A stretch of 64,000 nt of DNA from Sphingomonas sp. LY54 (GCF_035594035.1 NZ_CP141588.1:1695501-1759500); one strand, 5' to 3'. Positions 18,089 to 27,369 are shown, counted from the stretch's first letter. The notes: a model not told the origin generated them from the sequence alone. Numbers and translations are program-made.

Positions 18089-19369
18089 GTGCCCCTGACT
18101 GCTCTGCAAGTCCGCAACGCCAAGCCCGGCCGCCATTCGGACGGCAAGGGACTCTATCTGCTGGTCAAGCCAAAGCCGGGCGATCCTGAACAGGGCGGCG
18201 CCAAATCTTGGGTGCTTCGCGTCCAATATCGAGGGCAAAGGCATGATTTCGGCCTCGGCTCCGTCACGCTCGAAAAGTCGGGCGTCGATGATTCGGTGAT
18301 CCCATTGACGCAGCGCAAGGCCCTGACGCTTACCGAGGCGCGAGAGAAGGCCCGTATCGGTCGGGAGCTGGCGAAGGCGGGCATTAATCCTTCGGAGGAG
18401 TGGCGTCGGGAAGAGCTGGTGGTGCCGACATTCGAAAAGGCGGCGCGGCAATATCACGGCCATGTCGAGAAGGCATGGCGCAACGGCAAGCACGGGGCGC
18501 AATGGCTCACGACGCTGGAAACCTACGCCTTCCCCACGCTCGGCTCTAAGCCGGTCAACGAAATCGACGCCTCGGACATTCAGGCGGTCTTGCTGCCGAT
18601 CTGGTTGACGAAGAGCGAGACGGCGCGGCGCATCCGCCAGCGGGTCTTGGTCGTCCTCGACTATTGCAAGGGCAAGGGGTGGCGCGAGACTGAGGCCCCG
18701 GCCCGCGCGCTGTCCCAGCTCATGAAGGGGATCAAGCAGCCGAAGAAGGGCAACTTTGAAGCCCTGCCCTACAAAGAGATGCCGGGCTTCATGGCTCGAC
18801 TTCGCGCGTCGGAGCCCTCGGTTGGTCGTTACGCGCTGCAGTTCCTTATCCTGACTGCGGCGCGATCGGGCGAAGTGCGAGGCACCAAGGAACAGCCGGC
18901 GACATGGCGCGAGATCGATTGGGAAGCCGCGGAGTGGCGGATTCCACCGGAGCGGATGAAGGCGGGCAAGCTGCATATCGTCCCGCTGGTCCCCGCTGCC
19001 ATGGACATCCTGCATGAGATGAAGGGGCTCTTCGGGGTCGATCTCGATGCGCCGATCTTCCCCGGCATGAAGGGCAAGCCGCTAAGCGATGCCACGCTGG
19101 CAAAGGCCCTCCGGGTGGCGGGCGGCGGCTCTTCAACTGTTCACGGCTTCCGGTCCAGCTTCCGCGATTGGGCGGCTGACACCGGCTTTGCCGACGCCTG
19201 GGCGGAAGCGGCCCTTGCTCACACGGTCGAGGGCAAAGAGGGAAAGACGGTCGCGGCCTACAAGCGCACGGCCTACCTCGAGCAGCGGAGAGAGAAGTTG
19301 ATGCCGGGGTGGGCCCGCTATGTGCTTAGCGACGGCTCGAACGTGGTCAGAATGGCGGCGGCTTCATAA
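18089..19369 (+). CDS. Tyrosine integrase (P4-type, DUF4102 arm domain)
   Basis: 426 aa from GTG 18089, which has GAGG eight bases upstream; GTG 18065 is possible. The N-terminal arm-binding domain reads LTALQVRNAKPGRHSDGKGLYL ... RVQYRGQRHDFGLG. Catalytic residues: Arg in TAARSGEVRG, HGFRSSFRDWAAD (His-x-x-Arg), His in ALAHTVEGKE and Tyr in AAYKRTAYLEQRRE. It integrates and excises the element at tRNA-Ser. The stop overlaps the start of the next gene (TAATG), so they are co-translated. Confidence 0.95.
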   Translation: MPLTALQVRNAKPGRHSDGKGLYLLVKPKPGDPEQGGAKSWVLRVQYRGQRHDFGLGSVTLEKSGVDDSVIPLTQRKALTLTEAREKARIGRELAKAGINPSEEWRREELVVPTFEKAARQYHGHVEKAWRNGKHGAQWLTTLETYAFPTLGSKPVNEIDASDIQAVLLPIWLTKSETARRIRQRVLVVLDYCKGKGWRETEAPARALSQLMKGIKQPKKGNFEALPYKEMPGFMARLRASEPSVGRYALQFLILTAARSGEVRGTKEQPATWREIDWEAAEWRIPPERMKAGKLHIVPLVPAAMDILHEMKGLFGVDLDAPIFPGMKGKPLSDATLAKALRVAGGGSSTVHGFRSSFRDWAADTGFADAWAEAALAHTVEGKEGKTVAAYKRTAYLEQRREKLMPGWARYVLSDGSNVVRMAAAS

Positions 19370-20130
19370 TGGCGGAAGAAACTCGACGCAGGTGCCTAGA
19401 AGAGGGTGAGGTGGTGCCTCCGCCTTTGTCGGCGCGGGCCAGAATGTATCTCGATCTTGCTGCCGAGCGCATCGCGGCAGCCGATATGGAGCCCGAGGGC
19501 AGCCCCGCCGCTCTGGCGTTGGCACAAGAGGCGATCGGCTACACGGCGTTCGCGGCAAGTCGGCACTTGGATGCCGCCTATCCTGCGACCGACATGAGGG
19601 AACGGGATCAATGGCTGGCCGTGCTGCGCTTCCTCTCAGGCACGCTGATGTTCCAGCAGCCCTTGGAAACCCTCACGCTCGCCCTCACGGAGTTAGATCG
19701 CGGAATAATCCCTGATGGGCTCAGGAAGACGGGGTCGGCTCAAGGCGGGGTGCCGACTGAGCGGAAGCTGCTGTGGATGCGACGGGCGGTCGAGGTAGCT
19801 GACGAGTTCGTCCGCCAGCATGGCGGCCACAAAGGAGACGCGGAAGCCTTCATGGACGAGCTAGAGGGGGTGTCCGCAAGCACAATCCGGAAGTGGCGGA
19901 AAGCTCTCGCCCGCTTGGCTCCCGAACATCACCCGCGCAGCTTTCGCCGTTGGATGCCAGGCCACGCCGACAAGACTGCGGTTCGATCATATGTCATCGA
20001 AGAAGGCTTAGGCGACCCGGACGACCCAGACACTGTTGGGGATTCAGAGATTATCAAGCGCGCCCGGCTGGCTCCACTGTCCAAGCAGCTCAAGACCTTC
20101 TGCGAGCTCGCGAAAAAAGATATTTCCTAG
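19369..20130 (+). CDS. Hypothetical protein coupled to the integrase
   Basis: 253 aa, ATG overlaps the integrase stop. Mostly helical, acidic N-terminus; MYLDLAAERIAAADMEPEG and AFAASRHLDAAYPATDMRER are followed by a helix-turn-helix-looking GVSASTIRKWRKALARLAPEHHP (about residues 166-188). A recombination or regulatory accessory role is plausible from its position, but no family is recognised. Confidence 0.65.
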   Translation: MAEETRRRCLEEGEVVPPPLSARARMYLDLAAERIAAADMEPEGSPAALALAQEAIGYTAFAASRHLDAAYPATDMRERDQWLAVLRFLSGTLMFQQPLETLTLALTELDRGIIPDGLRKTGSAQGGVPTERKLLWMRRAVEVADEFVRQHGGHKGDAEAFMDELEGVSASTIRKWRKALARLAPEHHPRSFRRWMPGHADKTAVRSYVIEEGLGDPDDPDTVGDSEIIKRARLAPLSKQLKTFCELAKKDIS

Positions 20131-20249
20131 TCGATCCAAATGGTTAACCAGACTTCGCGCGGAAGCGTGGACGGGATTACCCGCTTCGCCGCCGGTATTT
20201 CTCTGCGTGTCGCTGGCGTTCGTAGCCAGCCGTTACGCGGAGACGAAGA

Positions 20250-20438
20250 ATGGAACCTGTAGCAGTTAGGCCCAAGGACGCATTTGCCGCCATCGGCGTC
20301 GGCGTCACCAAGGGCTATGAGTTGATCGGCGCCGGCGAGCTGGAAGCCATCAAGATCGGTCGAGCAACCCGGATCACCGTCGCCAGCATCAAGGCACTCG
20401 TCGCCAGGCGTGTCGCCGAGCAGCGGATCGCCGCGTGA
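20250..20438 (+). CDS. AlpA/excisionase-like DNA-binding protein
   Basis: 62 aa, ATG 20250 with CGGAG nine to twelve bases upstream. It has the winged-helix MerR/Xis pattern: AFAAIGVGVTKGYELIGAGELEAIKIGRATRITVASIKALV, where the helix-turn-helix is followed by a Lys-Ile-Gly-Arg wing. It probably directs excision (Xis) or activates the integrase. It opens a chain of overlapping genes to 22340. Confidence 0.85.
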   Translation: MEPVAVRPKDAFAAIGVGVTKGYELIGAGELEAIKIGRATRITVASIKALVARRVAEQRIAA

Positions 20439-20442
20439 GCCC

Positions 20443-20658
20443 ATGCCGAACCTCTGTAGGCACTCGCCCGAAAAGCGAGACAGCCGCCAGCCTGAAATGG
20501 GCTGGACGGCTCCCGTTTGTTTGCTTGGCGGCGAACTCCCCGTTGATAGCGAATATTGGGCCCAGACACAAGTTTTAGCGGCCCGCTATGGTATCTCGAT
20601 ACCGCGCGCGCACATGGTGCTGTCTATGCTTCGCGAGCGTCCGGAGCATTGGGCATGA
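20443..20658 (+). CDS. Small early-operon protein
   Basis: 71 aa from ATG 20443, 4 bp after the excisionase stop. It contains LGGELPVDSEYWAQTQVLAARYGISIPRAHMVLSMLRERPEHWA, the second half looking like a helix-turn-helix. Its TGA overlaps the next ATG (ATGA). Family unknown. Confidence 0.6.
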   Translation: MPNLCRHSPEKRDSRQPEMGWTAPVCLLGGELPVDSEYWAQTQVLAARYGISIPRAHMVLSMLRERPEHWA

Positions 20659-20840
20659 GCGCCCGCATGCTCTCGGGGCAGCATCCCGACAAAGGGTTGC
20701 TGTTCGCGGCGATCGACCCGGCCGTACGCTTCACGGAGCCGAGGCTGGGGGATAGTCGGCTGGCAGCGCTGCTGGCGCCCTATCCATCGGAGGCGGACGC
20801 ACGGGCGGCGCTGGAGAGCGCCGGGGCGGTGCTGCAATGA
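20655..20840 (+). CDS. Small early-operon protein
   Basis: 61 aa, ATGA-coupled on both sides. MSARMLSGQHPDKGLLFAAI, then EPRLGDSRLAALLAPYPSEADARAALESAGAVL. Soluble, helical C-terminus. No family recognised. The coupling and shared codon use support it as a real gene. Confidence 0.55.
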   Translation: MSARMLSGQHPDKGLLFAAIDPAVRFTEPRLGDSRLAALLAPYPSEADARAALESAGAVLQ

Positions 20841-21040
20841 GCGTTGCACCGTTCACCGTGCCGCGCGATGCCGCCCTGTCCCTGCTCAACCAGGGCGGCC
20901 GGCTGACGCGCAAGGCCGGGAGCTTCCTCGGGCAGCTCGCGGTTGATCCAACCCCACTGACGGATGCGCAGCGGGGCTGGCTGGACACGCTGCTGCAGCG
21001 CGCCGGCCTGCCTCCGCTCGTCGATGGTGGCGAGCCATGA
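20837..21040 (+). CDS. Small early-operon protein
   Basis: 67 aa, ATGA-coupled. FTVPRDAALSLLNQGGRLTRKAGSFLGQLAVDP and PLTDAQRGWLDTLLQRAGLPPL. The latter half recalls short phage proteins found next to replication genes ('...L...Q..WL..LL.+AGLPPL'). Function unknown. Confidence 0.6.
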   Translation: MSVAPFTVPRDAALSLLNQGGRLTRKAGSFLGQLAVDPTPLTDAQRGWLDTLLQRAGLPPLVDGGEP

Positions 21041-21930
21041 GCAGGTACAAAGGGCAGAAGCCTGACGCTCGCGGCGGTTCGTTCCTGCTGCTGCCACACT
21101 GTCTCCTGAAAAGCCCCGCGTGGCGGACGGCGTCATATCGCGCTCGAGCCGCGCTGCATGTCCTGTGCCTCAAGCACAACGGCTTCAACAATGGCTCGAT
21201 CGCGCTCAGCTCGGCCGATCTGGCGGACGGCCTGGACTGTCAGAACTTCGCGGCGAACGCCGCCGCGGTGGGCGAGCTTTGCGCGCGGGGGATCGTCGAA
21301 CTGACGAAGAACTATCCCCGCGGGGTGAGGATGGCGCGGGAATATCGCATTACCTTCATTCCGACCGCCAACGCGTCGGCCACGCACGATTATCTGACCT
21401 GGCGGCCGGGCGATGCGGGGACGAGAGGAAAAAAGAGGCTAGCGATAACCGCAAATGAAACACACGTTTCACTTGCGACCATCGCAAAGGAACGGAAACT
21501 TTCTATTGCGGTCATCGCAGATGAAAACGTTTCACCTGACGCGAAACAGCCAAATTTTCCAAAGCCCTCATTGGCGATAGTCGCAACACATATAGGTAAC
21601 CATGTAGGGGGATCACCGGGTTCTGATCTGAATCCGAGTGAAAATGGCGGCGGGCCTCGCTCGCTTGCTTTCGGGATTTGTCCACAACCTCACGTCATCT
21701 CGTCGGCGCCGACTGCCGACGAGCTGCGGGAGCGCGTGCTTGCCCATCTCGGCACCTATGGCCGTGGCGCCCAAAGCCGGCTCGCCGAACAGGCGGACAT
21801 CCCCGGCGGCACCTTCTCCAAGTTCATCAAAAGCGGCGGGCCCCTGAACGTCCAAGCCCGCCTTCGTCTCACCTGCTCCCTTCCGCGCGCAGCGGCCGAG
21901 GAGCGCAAGCTTGAAAGGGTCACTGCATGA
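21037..21930 (+). CDS. Winged-helix protein, candidate replication or regulatory protein
   Basis: 297 aa. The N-terminal ~110 residues form a winged helix (SFLLLPHCLLKSPAWRTAS, RAALHVLCLKHNGFNNGSIAL, DLADGLDCQNFAANAAAVG, ARGIVELTKNYP), as in phage replication-initiation proteins. A variable, Asn/Ser-rich linker follows. A second helix-turn-helix sits at the C-terminus (QSRLAEQADIPGGTFSKFIKSG). Both ends couple to neighbours through ATGA. The linker region is visibly AT-richer than its surroundings. Probable DNA-binding initiator or repressor-like protein; exact role not established. Confidence 0.7.
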   Translation: MSRYKGQKPDARGGSFLLLPHCLLKSPAWRTASYRARAALHVLCLKHNGFNNGSIALSSADLADGLDCQNFAANAAAVGELCARGIVELTKNYPRGVRMAREYRITFIPTANASATHDYLTWRPGDAGTRGKKRLAITANETHVSLATIAKERKLSIAVIADENVSPDAKQPNFPKPSLAIVATHIGNHVGGSPGSDLNPSENGGGPRSLAFGICPQPHVISSAPTADELRERVLAHLGTYGRGAQSRLAEQADIPGGTFSKFIKSGGPLNVQARLRLTCSLPRAAAEERKLERVTA

Positions 21931-22340
21931 CTGGCGGTCTGAACGACAATGACACTCTCGATCTGTTCCCCAATCATCCGGGTTTCAAGGAACAGGGCGG
22001 CACCTCGGAAGATGCGGCGAAGCTGGCGGCCGAAACCGCGCCTATGCTTCGCGAGCGGTGCTTCGATCTCATCCAGGCGTCGCCAACCGGACTGACGGGC
22101 GATGAAGTCGCGGAGAGGTTGGGCTGGGGAATCTGCTCGATCCGCGCTCGCTGCTCTGAGCTCTACGCTATGGGCTGGGTCCGGAAGTACGGACGGCGCG
22201 CCAACCGACATAGCCGCGCTTCGTCCGTGGTCTGGAAGGCTGTCCCTGCCGGCGAGCGTGAGAGTGTCGCGGCGCACGTCAAGGCGGAGGCCAAGCGCCG
22301 GGCATCGGCCCGGGCGGCTCTTGTGGCGGAGGCGGCATAA
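21927..22340 (+). CDS. Winged-helix DNA-binding protein
   Basis: 137 aa, last gene of the early operon, ATGA-coupled. The core reads RCFDLIQASPTGLTGDEVAERLGWGICSIRARCSELYAMGWVRKYG, a clear winged helix-turn-helix, followed by a basic Ala-rich tail (HVKAEAKRRASARAALVAEA). Similar phage proteins sit next to replication modules. It may act on the palindromes immediately downstream (22387 and 22797). Confidence 0.75.
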   Translation: MTGGLNDNDTLDLFPNHPGFKEQGGTSEDAAKLAAETAPMLRERCFDLIQASPTGLTGDEVAERLGWGICSIRARCSELYAMGWVRKYGRRANRHSRASSVVWKAVPAGERESVAAHVKAEAKRRASARAALVAEAA

Positions 22341-23167
22341 TATGGCGGATTTTCGCTTTTTTAGAGTCCACGTCTCGGCTTCTCGACGCTGATAATACAG
22401 CGCCGAATAAGCGACCGGGCGAGCCGTAGCATTCTGCCAGCCCGCCCGCAGGGGCAGCGCATGTTGACAAATGTTGACATCGGGAGCGCGCCAAAATCAC
22501 GCATCAGGTTCAGGAAGCGCGGAAATTCGCTTTTCTGCAGTCCACCTCCGGGCGTCGATCGCGCGTGACAGTCAGTGACGCGCAAGGGCGGAACCTGAGA
22601 AAACCTGAAGTCGATGGGCGAGTTTCAGGAGCAGTACGCGCGCTCGAGGCCGCGGGCTCGAGCATGACCACGACGGATTTTGTCAGGCCCTAAAAAAGGA
22701 TCGGATGTTAAGGAATGTTCAGGTTGCCGAGGCCAGTCAGCCGGGCAATCCGGGCAACCCAATGGGCAACGACCGTTGAACGAGCGTTGAGCCCACCCAC
22801 GCTGTTAATACAGCGTGGAAACAGCGTGGCGGGCATTTCGCGTCGTCACTAAAATAGTGGGAAATAGTGTCGCGCAAGCCAATGGCTGGGTCCTTTTTTG
22901 GGGCGTCGATCGCACAGACAAGTCAGCTAGTTTTTCCTACGTTAAATCAGGCACTTGGCGCGGGCTACAGTAGCATCTCCGCGAGAGCGACAGGGCCGAG
23001 AACCTTACAAAACCTGACATCGCCGCGGCTTGAAATTTGCGCCGTTTTGTGTCAAGGTCGGCGCGCTTGGTTGGCGATAATTCGCTTACGAGCGTGAAGC
23101 GGCCCTCAGTGGGCGAGAGGATGCGGAGCCAAGGGCTCCCGACCAATCACCCCGACAGGAGGCCGCG
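22341..23167. promoter_or_regulatory. Non-coding control region, candidate replication or operator region
   Basis: About 830 bp without a supportable gene. It contains two related palindromes with CGCTG-NTAATA-CAGCG (22387-22402, loop ataata; 22797-22818, extended to ccacgctg-ttaata-cagcgtgg), tandem atgttgaca (about 22460-22480), repeated gggcaa units (22742-22770), a cactaaaatagtg dyad with a further atagtg (about 22846-22867), and the first copy of a 19-bp repeat (22678-22696). The density of dyads and iteron-like units suggests an origin or multi-site operator for the preceding DNA-binding proteins, and a promoter for the virion genes. Confidence 0.55.
22678..22696 (+). repeat. 19-bp direct repeat, copy 1
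   Basis: ttttgtcaggccctaaaaa, identical to 34731-34749; both follow a gacgg and precede agg/gg. The pair brackets the tail and virion gene block. Confidence 0.75.
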
Positions 23168-23455
23168 ATGGCTCTGCAAATCGAAGAATATCGGGAGCCG
23201 GGACGCACTGCCCCTGTCCCGCTGCATCCGCCTTTGGCGATCCAGGCCGTAGCCATTGGGGCCAGCTCCATCCAGTCAGTGACCCTCAATGCCTCTACCC
23301 GGATTGTGCGGCTCATCTCGGACGCCGAGTGCTATTACAAAGTCGGTCAGAACCCGACAGCAGCCGCGGGCAGCACGTCGTGCCGCCTACCGGCCAACAC
23401 CTTCCTTGATATTGGCGTGGACACCGGAGTCAAAATCGCGGTGGTGCAAGCCTGA
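23168..23455 (+). CDS. Small phage structural protein
   Basis: 95 aa with strong CAGGAGG five bases before ATG. All-beta pattern (AIQAVAIGASSIQSVTLNASTRIVRLISD, CYYKVGQNPTAAAGSTSCRLP, FLDIGVDTGVKIAVVQA) as in small podophage head- or tail-associated proteins encoded next to tail fibres. Its TGA overlaps the tailspike ATG. A structural role is inferred from shape and position. Confidence 0.7.
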   Translation: MALQIEEYREPGRTAPVPLHPPLAIQAVAIGASSIQSVTLNASTRIVRLISDAECYYKVGQNPTAAAGSTSCRLPANTFLDIGVDTGVKIAVVQA

Positions 23456-25902
23456 TGCCGGGGTTGATGATGGGCATGGGGCTGGGCTTCGTCACTCAGC
23501 GAAGTCCCGCCGCGCCCGCGATTCAGGTTCCGGCGATCCTCGAGGCGCGTCGGGCGCTGAGTGCGCCGAGCTACACCGATCCGGCTTGGCCGGTATATAC
23601 AGTGACATCTTTGACGGCCGACGCATCGACTGCGGGTTCGTTAAAAAATGGCCTCAACACCGCGCCGACGACGGGTCGGATCCTGCAATTTGCCGTTGGC
23701 GGCACGATCGATCTGACATCGGGCTTCACGGTCACGAAGCCGAACATCATCTTCGCCTGCGAAACGGCGCCCAGCCCGATCGCCTTCGTGGGTCCGATCA
23801 CGTTGTTGCGGGTCCTGGCCCCTGGCGTTCTGGTTCGCCACGCCAGCTTCGTCACGACCGGGCCTGAGACGATCGGTGACAGCACGGAAAACCGTGATCC
23901 GGCCCAGGTCGAAACCGGCGTCGGCGGTTATGCGGCCAATATGGAGAAGGTCGCTTTCGTCAACTGCGCCTTTTACGGCGGCACAGACGAGAACGGCGTC
24001 AGCGTCTTTCCGAACATCAACTATCCGAGCCGGCTCTTCTCGAAGTTCCTGTTCTTCCGCTGCCTCTTTGCAGATCCTGTCGGTGGCCCAACCGTCCGCC
24101 CCGGTGATCCGAACCACGCCTTCGGTCCCGGCGTCGGCTCGCCCAGCCTGCCAGCGACTCCGGTGGAACAGGCGATGTACCTTCAATGCCTGTTCCTTTC
24201 GCACCGGGACCGTCATCCGCGATGGGGTCACGGCTCGTCGGGCTGGAAGATCAACTGCCTGACCGTGAACTACGGGCGCCGGGCCAACGAGTTCGGCTTC
24301 GATCCGCTGCTGGTCCCTTATGCGACGGCCGCTGCCGGACTGGCGGCGCGGCCCACCGAGGGCGCCTATTGGCCCGCATACGATGCCAGCGAAGTCTATG
24401 CCTATCAGACAGTCGGCGGCGTCGCGGTCAAGGGGCCGGCCATCCCGTCGAAGCTGTCGACCCGTGTCTCGTTCGTCGGCAATTCGAAATATCGCGGCCT
24501 CGACACCGAGGACACGCAGTGGGGCATCTTCTTCGAAGGCGTTCCCCCGCTGTCGAAAGCATGGTGGGACAACAACTGGAGCGAGGGCGTCACTGAAACG
24601 ATCACGGCTGCCGATATAGCGGAAGCAATGGCTTCGGGCGCGACTGACCCCAGGGCGGGGGTTAGCACCCACCCGATCGCGCTCCCGGCCAACCTGTCCT
24701 ATTTCCATGACGCATTGGACATCCCGATCTCGATCATCACCGACCGGGCCACGATGGAGCAGACGGTCCTGACCAACGCAGGCCCGATGCCGCATGTGCC
24801 GCAGTTCCTGAACGAGCGTGCGATCCATGAGGCCTCGACCAAACAGGGTGCCCGCATTACCGACCAGTGGCGCACCCGCGTCTCAGTTGCCGCGACGGTG
24901 CCGACACTGAGCTCCAACACTGTGAAGCGTTACGCCAAGCCGGGAACTGTCATCGGCGCTCTGTCCGGCTTCGCCGAGGCTGCGGTGGTGCCCTTGCTCA
25001 ACACGACGGACGGCAACAGGCTCGCCACGTCGAAGCGGAATATTCTTGTCGGATCTGCAGGGGTGGCAGACCGGCGCAACTCAGGGATTGCGATCAACGT
25101 CCTTCAGGACTGGTACGGGCAGACGCCTCGCCAAGTCACTACTCCGTTCACGATCCAGGTCAGCGACGATGCCGACGCGCTCAGTGTCGATGCGCTGGCA
25201 ACATCGCTATCGGCAACCCGCAAGTGGAAAGCCGCAAACGTCACCAAGACCGGAGCTAATTGCACGGCCTGGGCGAGCGACATCGGAACGCACAACATCC
25301 CCGCGCTCGGGGTCCCCACGTACAATACCTCGGGCATCGGGTGCGCTGGGCCTTTTGTCAGCTTCGACGGTGTCGATGATGCTTTCCGCACTGCCGGCGG
25401 TGCAAACCCCGCCAACATGGCGTCGGGAACGGATCCTTGTTGGATGGTCGCCTTGATGCGCGATAGCGCCTCGGACCTCACCAACACGCGGACGGCCTTT
25501 GGGTATGGCGGCACGGGCGCCTCGGACGCGCGCTGGATTGGCTCGCTGCCAAACGGGGGCACGCGCCGGTTCCGGTATGGCAAGGGCTCGAGTGGCGGCG
25601 TCACCGACGCGAATAGCAACCTCCGGACTTCTGGCTGGGTCCTCGTGGTCGCCAACTTCGTCAACACGCCAGGCGTGAGCGGGCAGGTGGACGGGGTTGC
25701 CACTAGCTCGGGCGCGCTCGCCTTCTCGAACCCGGCGACCGGGGTTCGTACCGCCATCGGCTGCGATCTCGGCTCGACCGCTGGTCAGTTCTGGGGCGGG
25801 GATTTGGCCTTCGCCCTCTACGGTCTCGGCAACCTCAATTCCACACAGATGGACGAGGCGCTGAAAACCGGCTGGGCCTATCTGCAGGGCTTGGCTGCCT
25901 AA
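23455..25902 (+). CDS. Tailspike-like protein: pectate-lyase-type beta-helix plus LamG-like C-terminus
   Basis: 815 aa. Residues about 40-420 follow the pectate lyase order: VYTVTSLTADASTAGSLKNG, ILQFAVGGTIDL, PNIIFACETAPSPIAF, VLVRHASFV, then MEKVAFVNCAFYGGTDENG, YLQCLFLSHRDRHPRWGHG. This implies a right-handed beta helix that binds or cleaves surface polysaccharide. Residues about 570-815 look like a concanavalin A/LamG domain (FVSFDGVDDAFRT, WMVALMRDSA, WVLVVANFVN, FALYGLGNLN). Probable receptor-binding tailspike of a podophage. Catalytic residues cannot be assigned without structure. Confidence 0.8.
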   Translation: MPGLMMGMGLGFVTQRSPAAPAIQVPAILEARRALSAPSYTDPAWPVYTVTSLTADASTAGSLKNGLNTAPTTGRILQFAVGGTIDLTSGFTVTKPNIIFACETAPSPIAFVGPITLLRVLAPGVLVRHASFVTTGPETIGDSTENRDPAQVETGVGGYAANMEKVAFVNCAFYGGTDENGVSVFPNINYPSRLFSKFLFFRCLFADPVGGPTVRPGDPNHAFGPGVGSPSLPATPVEQAMYLQCLFLSHRDRHPRWGHGSSGWKINCLTVNYGRRANEFGFDPLLVPYATAAAGLAARPTEGAYWPAYDASEVYAYQTVGGVAVKGPAIPSKLSTRVSFVGNSKYRGLDTEDTQWGIFFEGVPPLSKAWWDNNWSEGVTETITAADIAEAMASGATDPRAGVSTHPIALPANLSYFHDALDIPISIITDRATMEQTVLTNAGPMPHVPQFLNERAIHEASTKQGARITDQWRTRVSVAATVPTLSSNTVKRYAKPGTVIGALSGFAEAAVVPLLNTTDGNRLATSKRNILVGSAGVADRRNSGIAINVLQDWYGQTPRQVTTPFTIQVSDDADALSVDALATSLSATRKWKAANVTKTGANCTAWASDIGTHNIPALGVPTYNTSGIGCAGPFVSFDGVDDAFRTAGGANPANMASGTDPCWMVALMRDSASDLTNTRTAFGYGGTGASDARWIGSLPNGGTRRFRYGKGSSGGVTDANSNLRTSGWVLVVANFVNTPGVSGQVDGVATSSGALAFSNPATGVRTAIGCDLGSTAGQFWGGDLAFALYGLGNLNSTQMDEALKTGWAYLQGLAA

Positions 25903-25954
25903 ACCATGCCCTGCAGGTGAGCGACTAACACCGTGATTGCGGCGGCGCCGCAGA

Positions 25955-27049
25955 TCATGAGGACGATGACAGCTTCTGCGAAGAGGTCGCTTCTGTGCAT
26001 GGGCGGCTCGCGAGCTCGGGTTTCGGAAGCCTGTGGCCGAGGTTCCTGATCGGGGTCTCGATCAGCTTGAACGACAGTCCGCAGACGACGAAGGTAAGCA
26101 GGAGACAGGCCGGGCCCGCGATATATTTGGGGAGTGGGCCGGCGAACTTCTCAATGATGTCGGGCGTCCAATTGTGGACGACGTAGAGGCCGTAGGAGAT
26201 CTTGCCCGTGTAGACGGCGGCGGGGTGCACCAGGATCGTTCCCAGCGTTCCCTGAAAGCCTGCTGCGGCACTGAGAACGAGCCAGCCGTAGGCAACCGCC
26301 ATCGCGCCATCCATGACCAGATAGCGCAGCGGGTTCGGTCCCGGCAGCGAGACGACGACGGAGAAGACGAAGGCTCCGGCGGCAAGATGGAAATAAGTCC
26401 GCCGCCGAGATGGGGTGAACCACTCGAGCTGGTTCGGCTTGCCGCCGCGGAATGAAACGATCGCAAGGAAACAGCCGACCGCCAGGGGCTCCAGATTGCC
26501 CAGGAGGGCGGTGTTCACCGCGGGTCTGTAGAGTCCGAACAGGAGACCGCTGAGCTTCCATAGGACGGCGGTGAGGAACATGGCGGCACAGACCGGCACG
26601 AGCCAACGCCGAGGCGCGAAGGCGATAACGAACGGCCACAAGACGTAAAACTGCTCTTCAACGGCAAGCGACCAGAACACGGTCTTGTCGCCGCCAGCTG
26701 CGACGAGAAAGTTCGAGGCGTAGAAGGCGTGCCAGTGCCAAGTGCTGGCCATCGCACCGATACCCATAACAGCCAGGGCAGCAACGGCCATGTATAGCAT
26801 CGGCGTCAGCCGGAGCAGGCGGCGGACGTAGAAGTCGCGCCAGGCAATGGCCTTATGCTCGGTGCCGGTGAAGGCGCCAAGAAGAAGCCCGGTGATCAGG
26901 AATCCGCTAAGCGTGAAGAACAGATTCACGCCGAGTGCGCCTGCTCCGATCGGAACGAAGCGGTTGAGCGCTTCGCCTCCAAAATGTTCGAACATCACTG
27001 CTGCAACGGCAAACGCTCTAATGCCGTCCAGTTGCGGCATATACTGCAT
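25955..27049 (-). CDS. Acyltransferase-3 family O-acetyltransferase
   Basis: 364 aa, about ten transmembrane helices. Starts MPQLDGIRAFAVAAVMFEHFGG (His of the family's N-terminal motif), then GVNLFFTLSGFLITGLLLGAF, and ends in ISYGLYVVHNW and SFKLIETPIRNLGHRL, the OafA/YrhL pattern. Such enzymes acetylate lipopolysaccharide or capsule. In temperate phages they cause serotype conversion that blocks the phage's own receptor. It is convergent with the tailspike gene, consistent with a lysogenic-conversion moron. Confidence 0.93.
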   Translation of the reverse strand: MQYMPQLDGIRAFAVAAVMFEHFGGEALNRFVPIGAGALGVNLFFTLSGFLITGLLLGAFTGTEHKAIAWRDFYVRRLLRLTPMLYMAVAALAVMGIGAMASTWHWHAFYASNFLVAAGGDKTVFWSLAVEEQFYVLWPFVIAFAPRRWLVPVCAAMFLTAVLWKLSGLLFGLYRPAVNTALLGNLEPLAVGCFLAIVSFRGGKPNQLEWFTPSRRRTYFHLAAGAFVFSVVVSLPGPNPLRYLVMDGAMAVAYGWLVLSAAAGFQGTLGTILVHPAAVYTGKISYGLYVVHNWTPDIIEKFAGPLPKYIAGPACLLLTFVVCGLSFKLIETPIRNLGHRLPKPELASRPCTEATSSQKLSSSS

Positions 27050-27369
27050 CGGGAGTCTTCCTTCCCTCGCTTAGTGGGGAAATTGCTCCTCGGATTCACA
27101 TAGGTCAACGCCCGCCCAAAGTGGGATTGGTCCAAACTGGATGTAGTCTCGGTCTATGTCGTCGGAGCCCACTACCGCCGACCGTCGATCGAATCCTTAT
27201 CACAAGCGGTTCGGCTGACATGGACTCCGCCGCACTCGACGGCGTGAGCGTTGCTATTCCGCCACTTTCGCAAACATCACTCCGATCGCTCCCTCATTTG
27301 ATCCCCCATTTCTTGCGCGCGTAGGCGTGTTGTGGTAACAGGATACCACTACGATCGAGGAGGTTATCG
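27050..27369. promoter_or_regulatory. Intergenic region upstream of the RHH gene
   Basis: 320 bp with no supportable gene. It holds the acyltransferase leader on the left and, on the right, an inverted repeat gtggta-acagga-taccac (27332-27349) just before a strong ribosome-binding site. Confidence 0.5.
27332..27349. promoter_or_regulatory. Candidate operator for the RHH protein
   Basis: Perfect 6+6 inverted repeat gtggta/taccac with a 6-base spacer, 20 bp upstream of the ribbon-helix-helix start. RHH repressors usually bind such sites and control their own operon. Confidence 0.5.
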
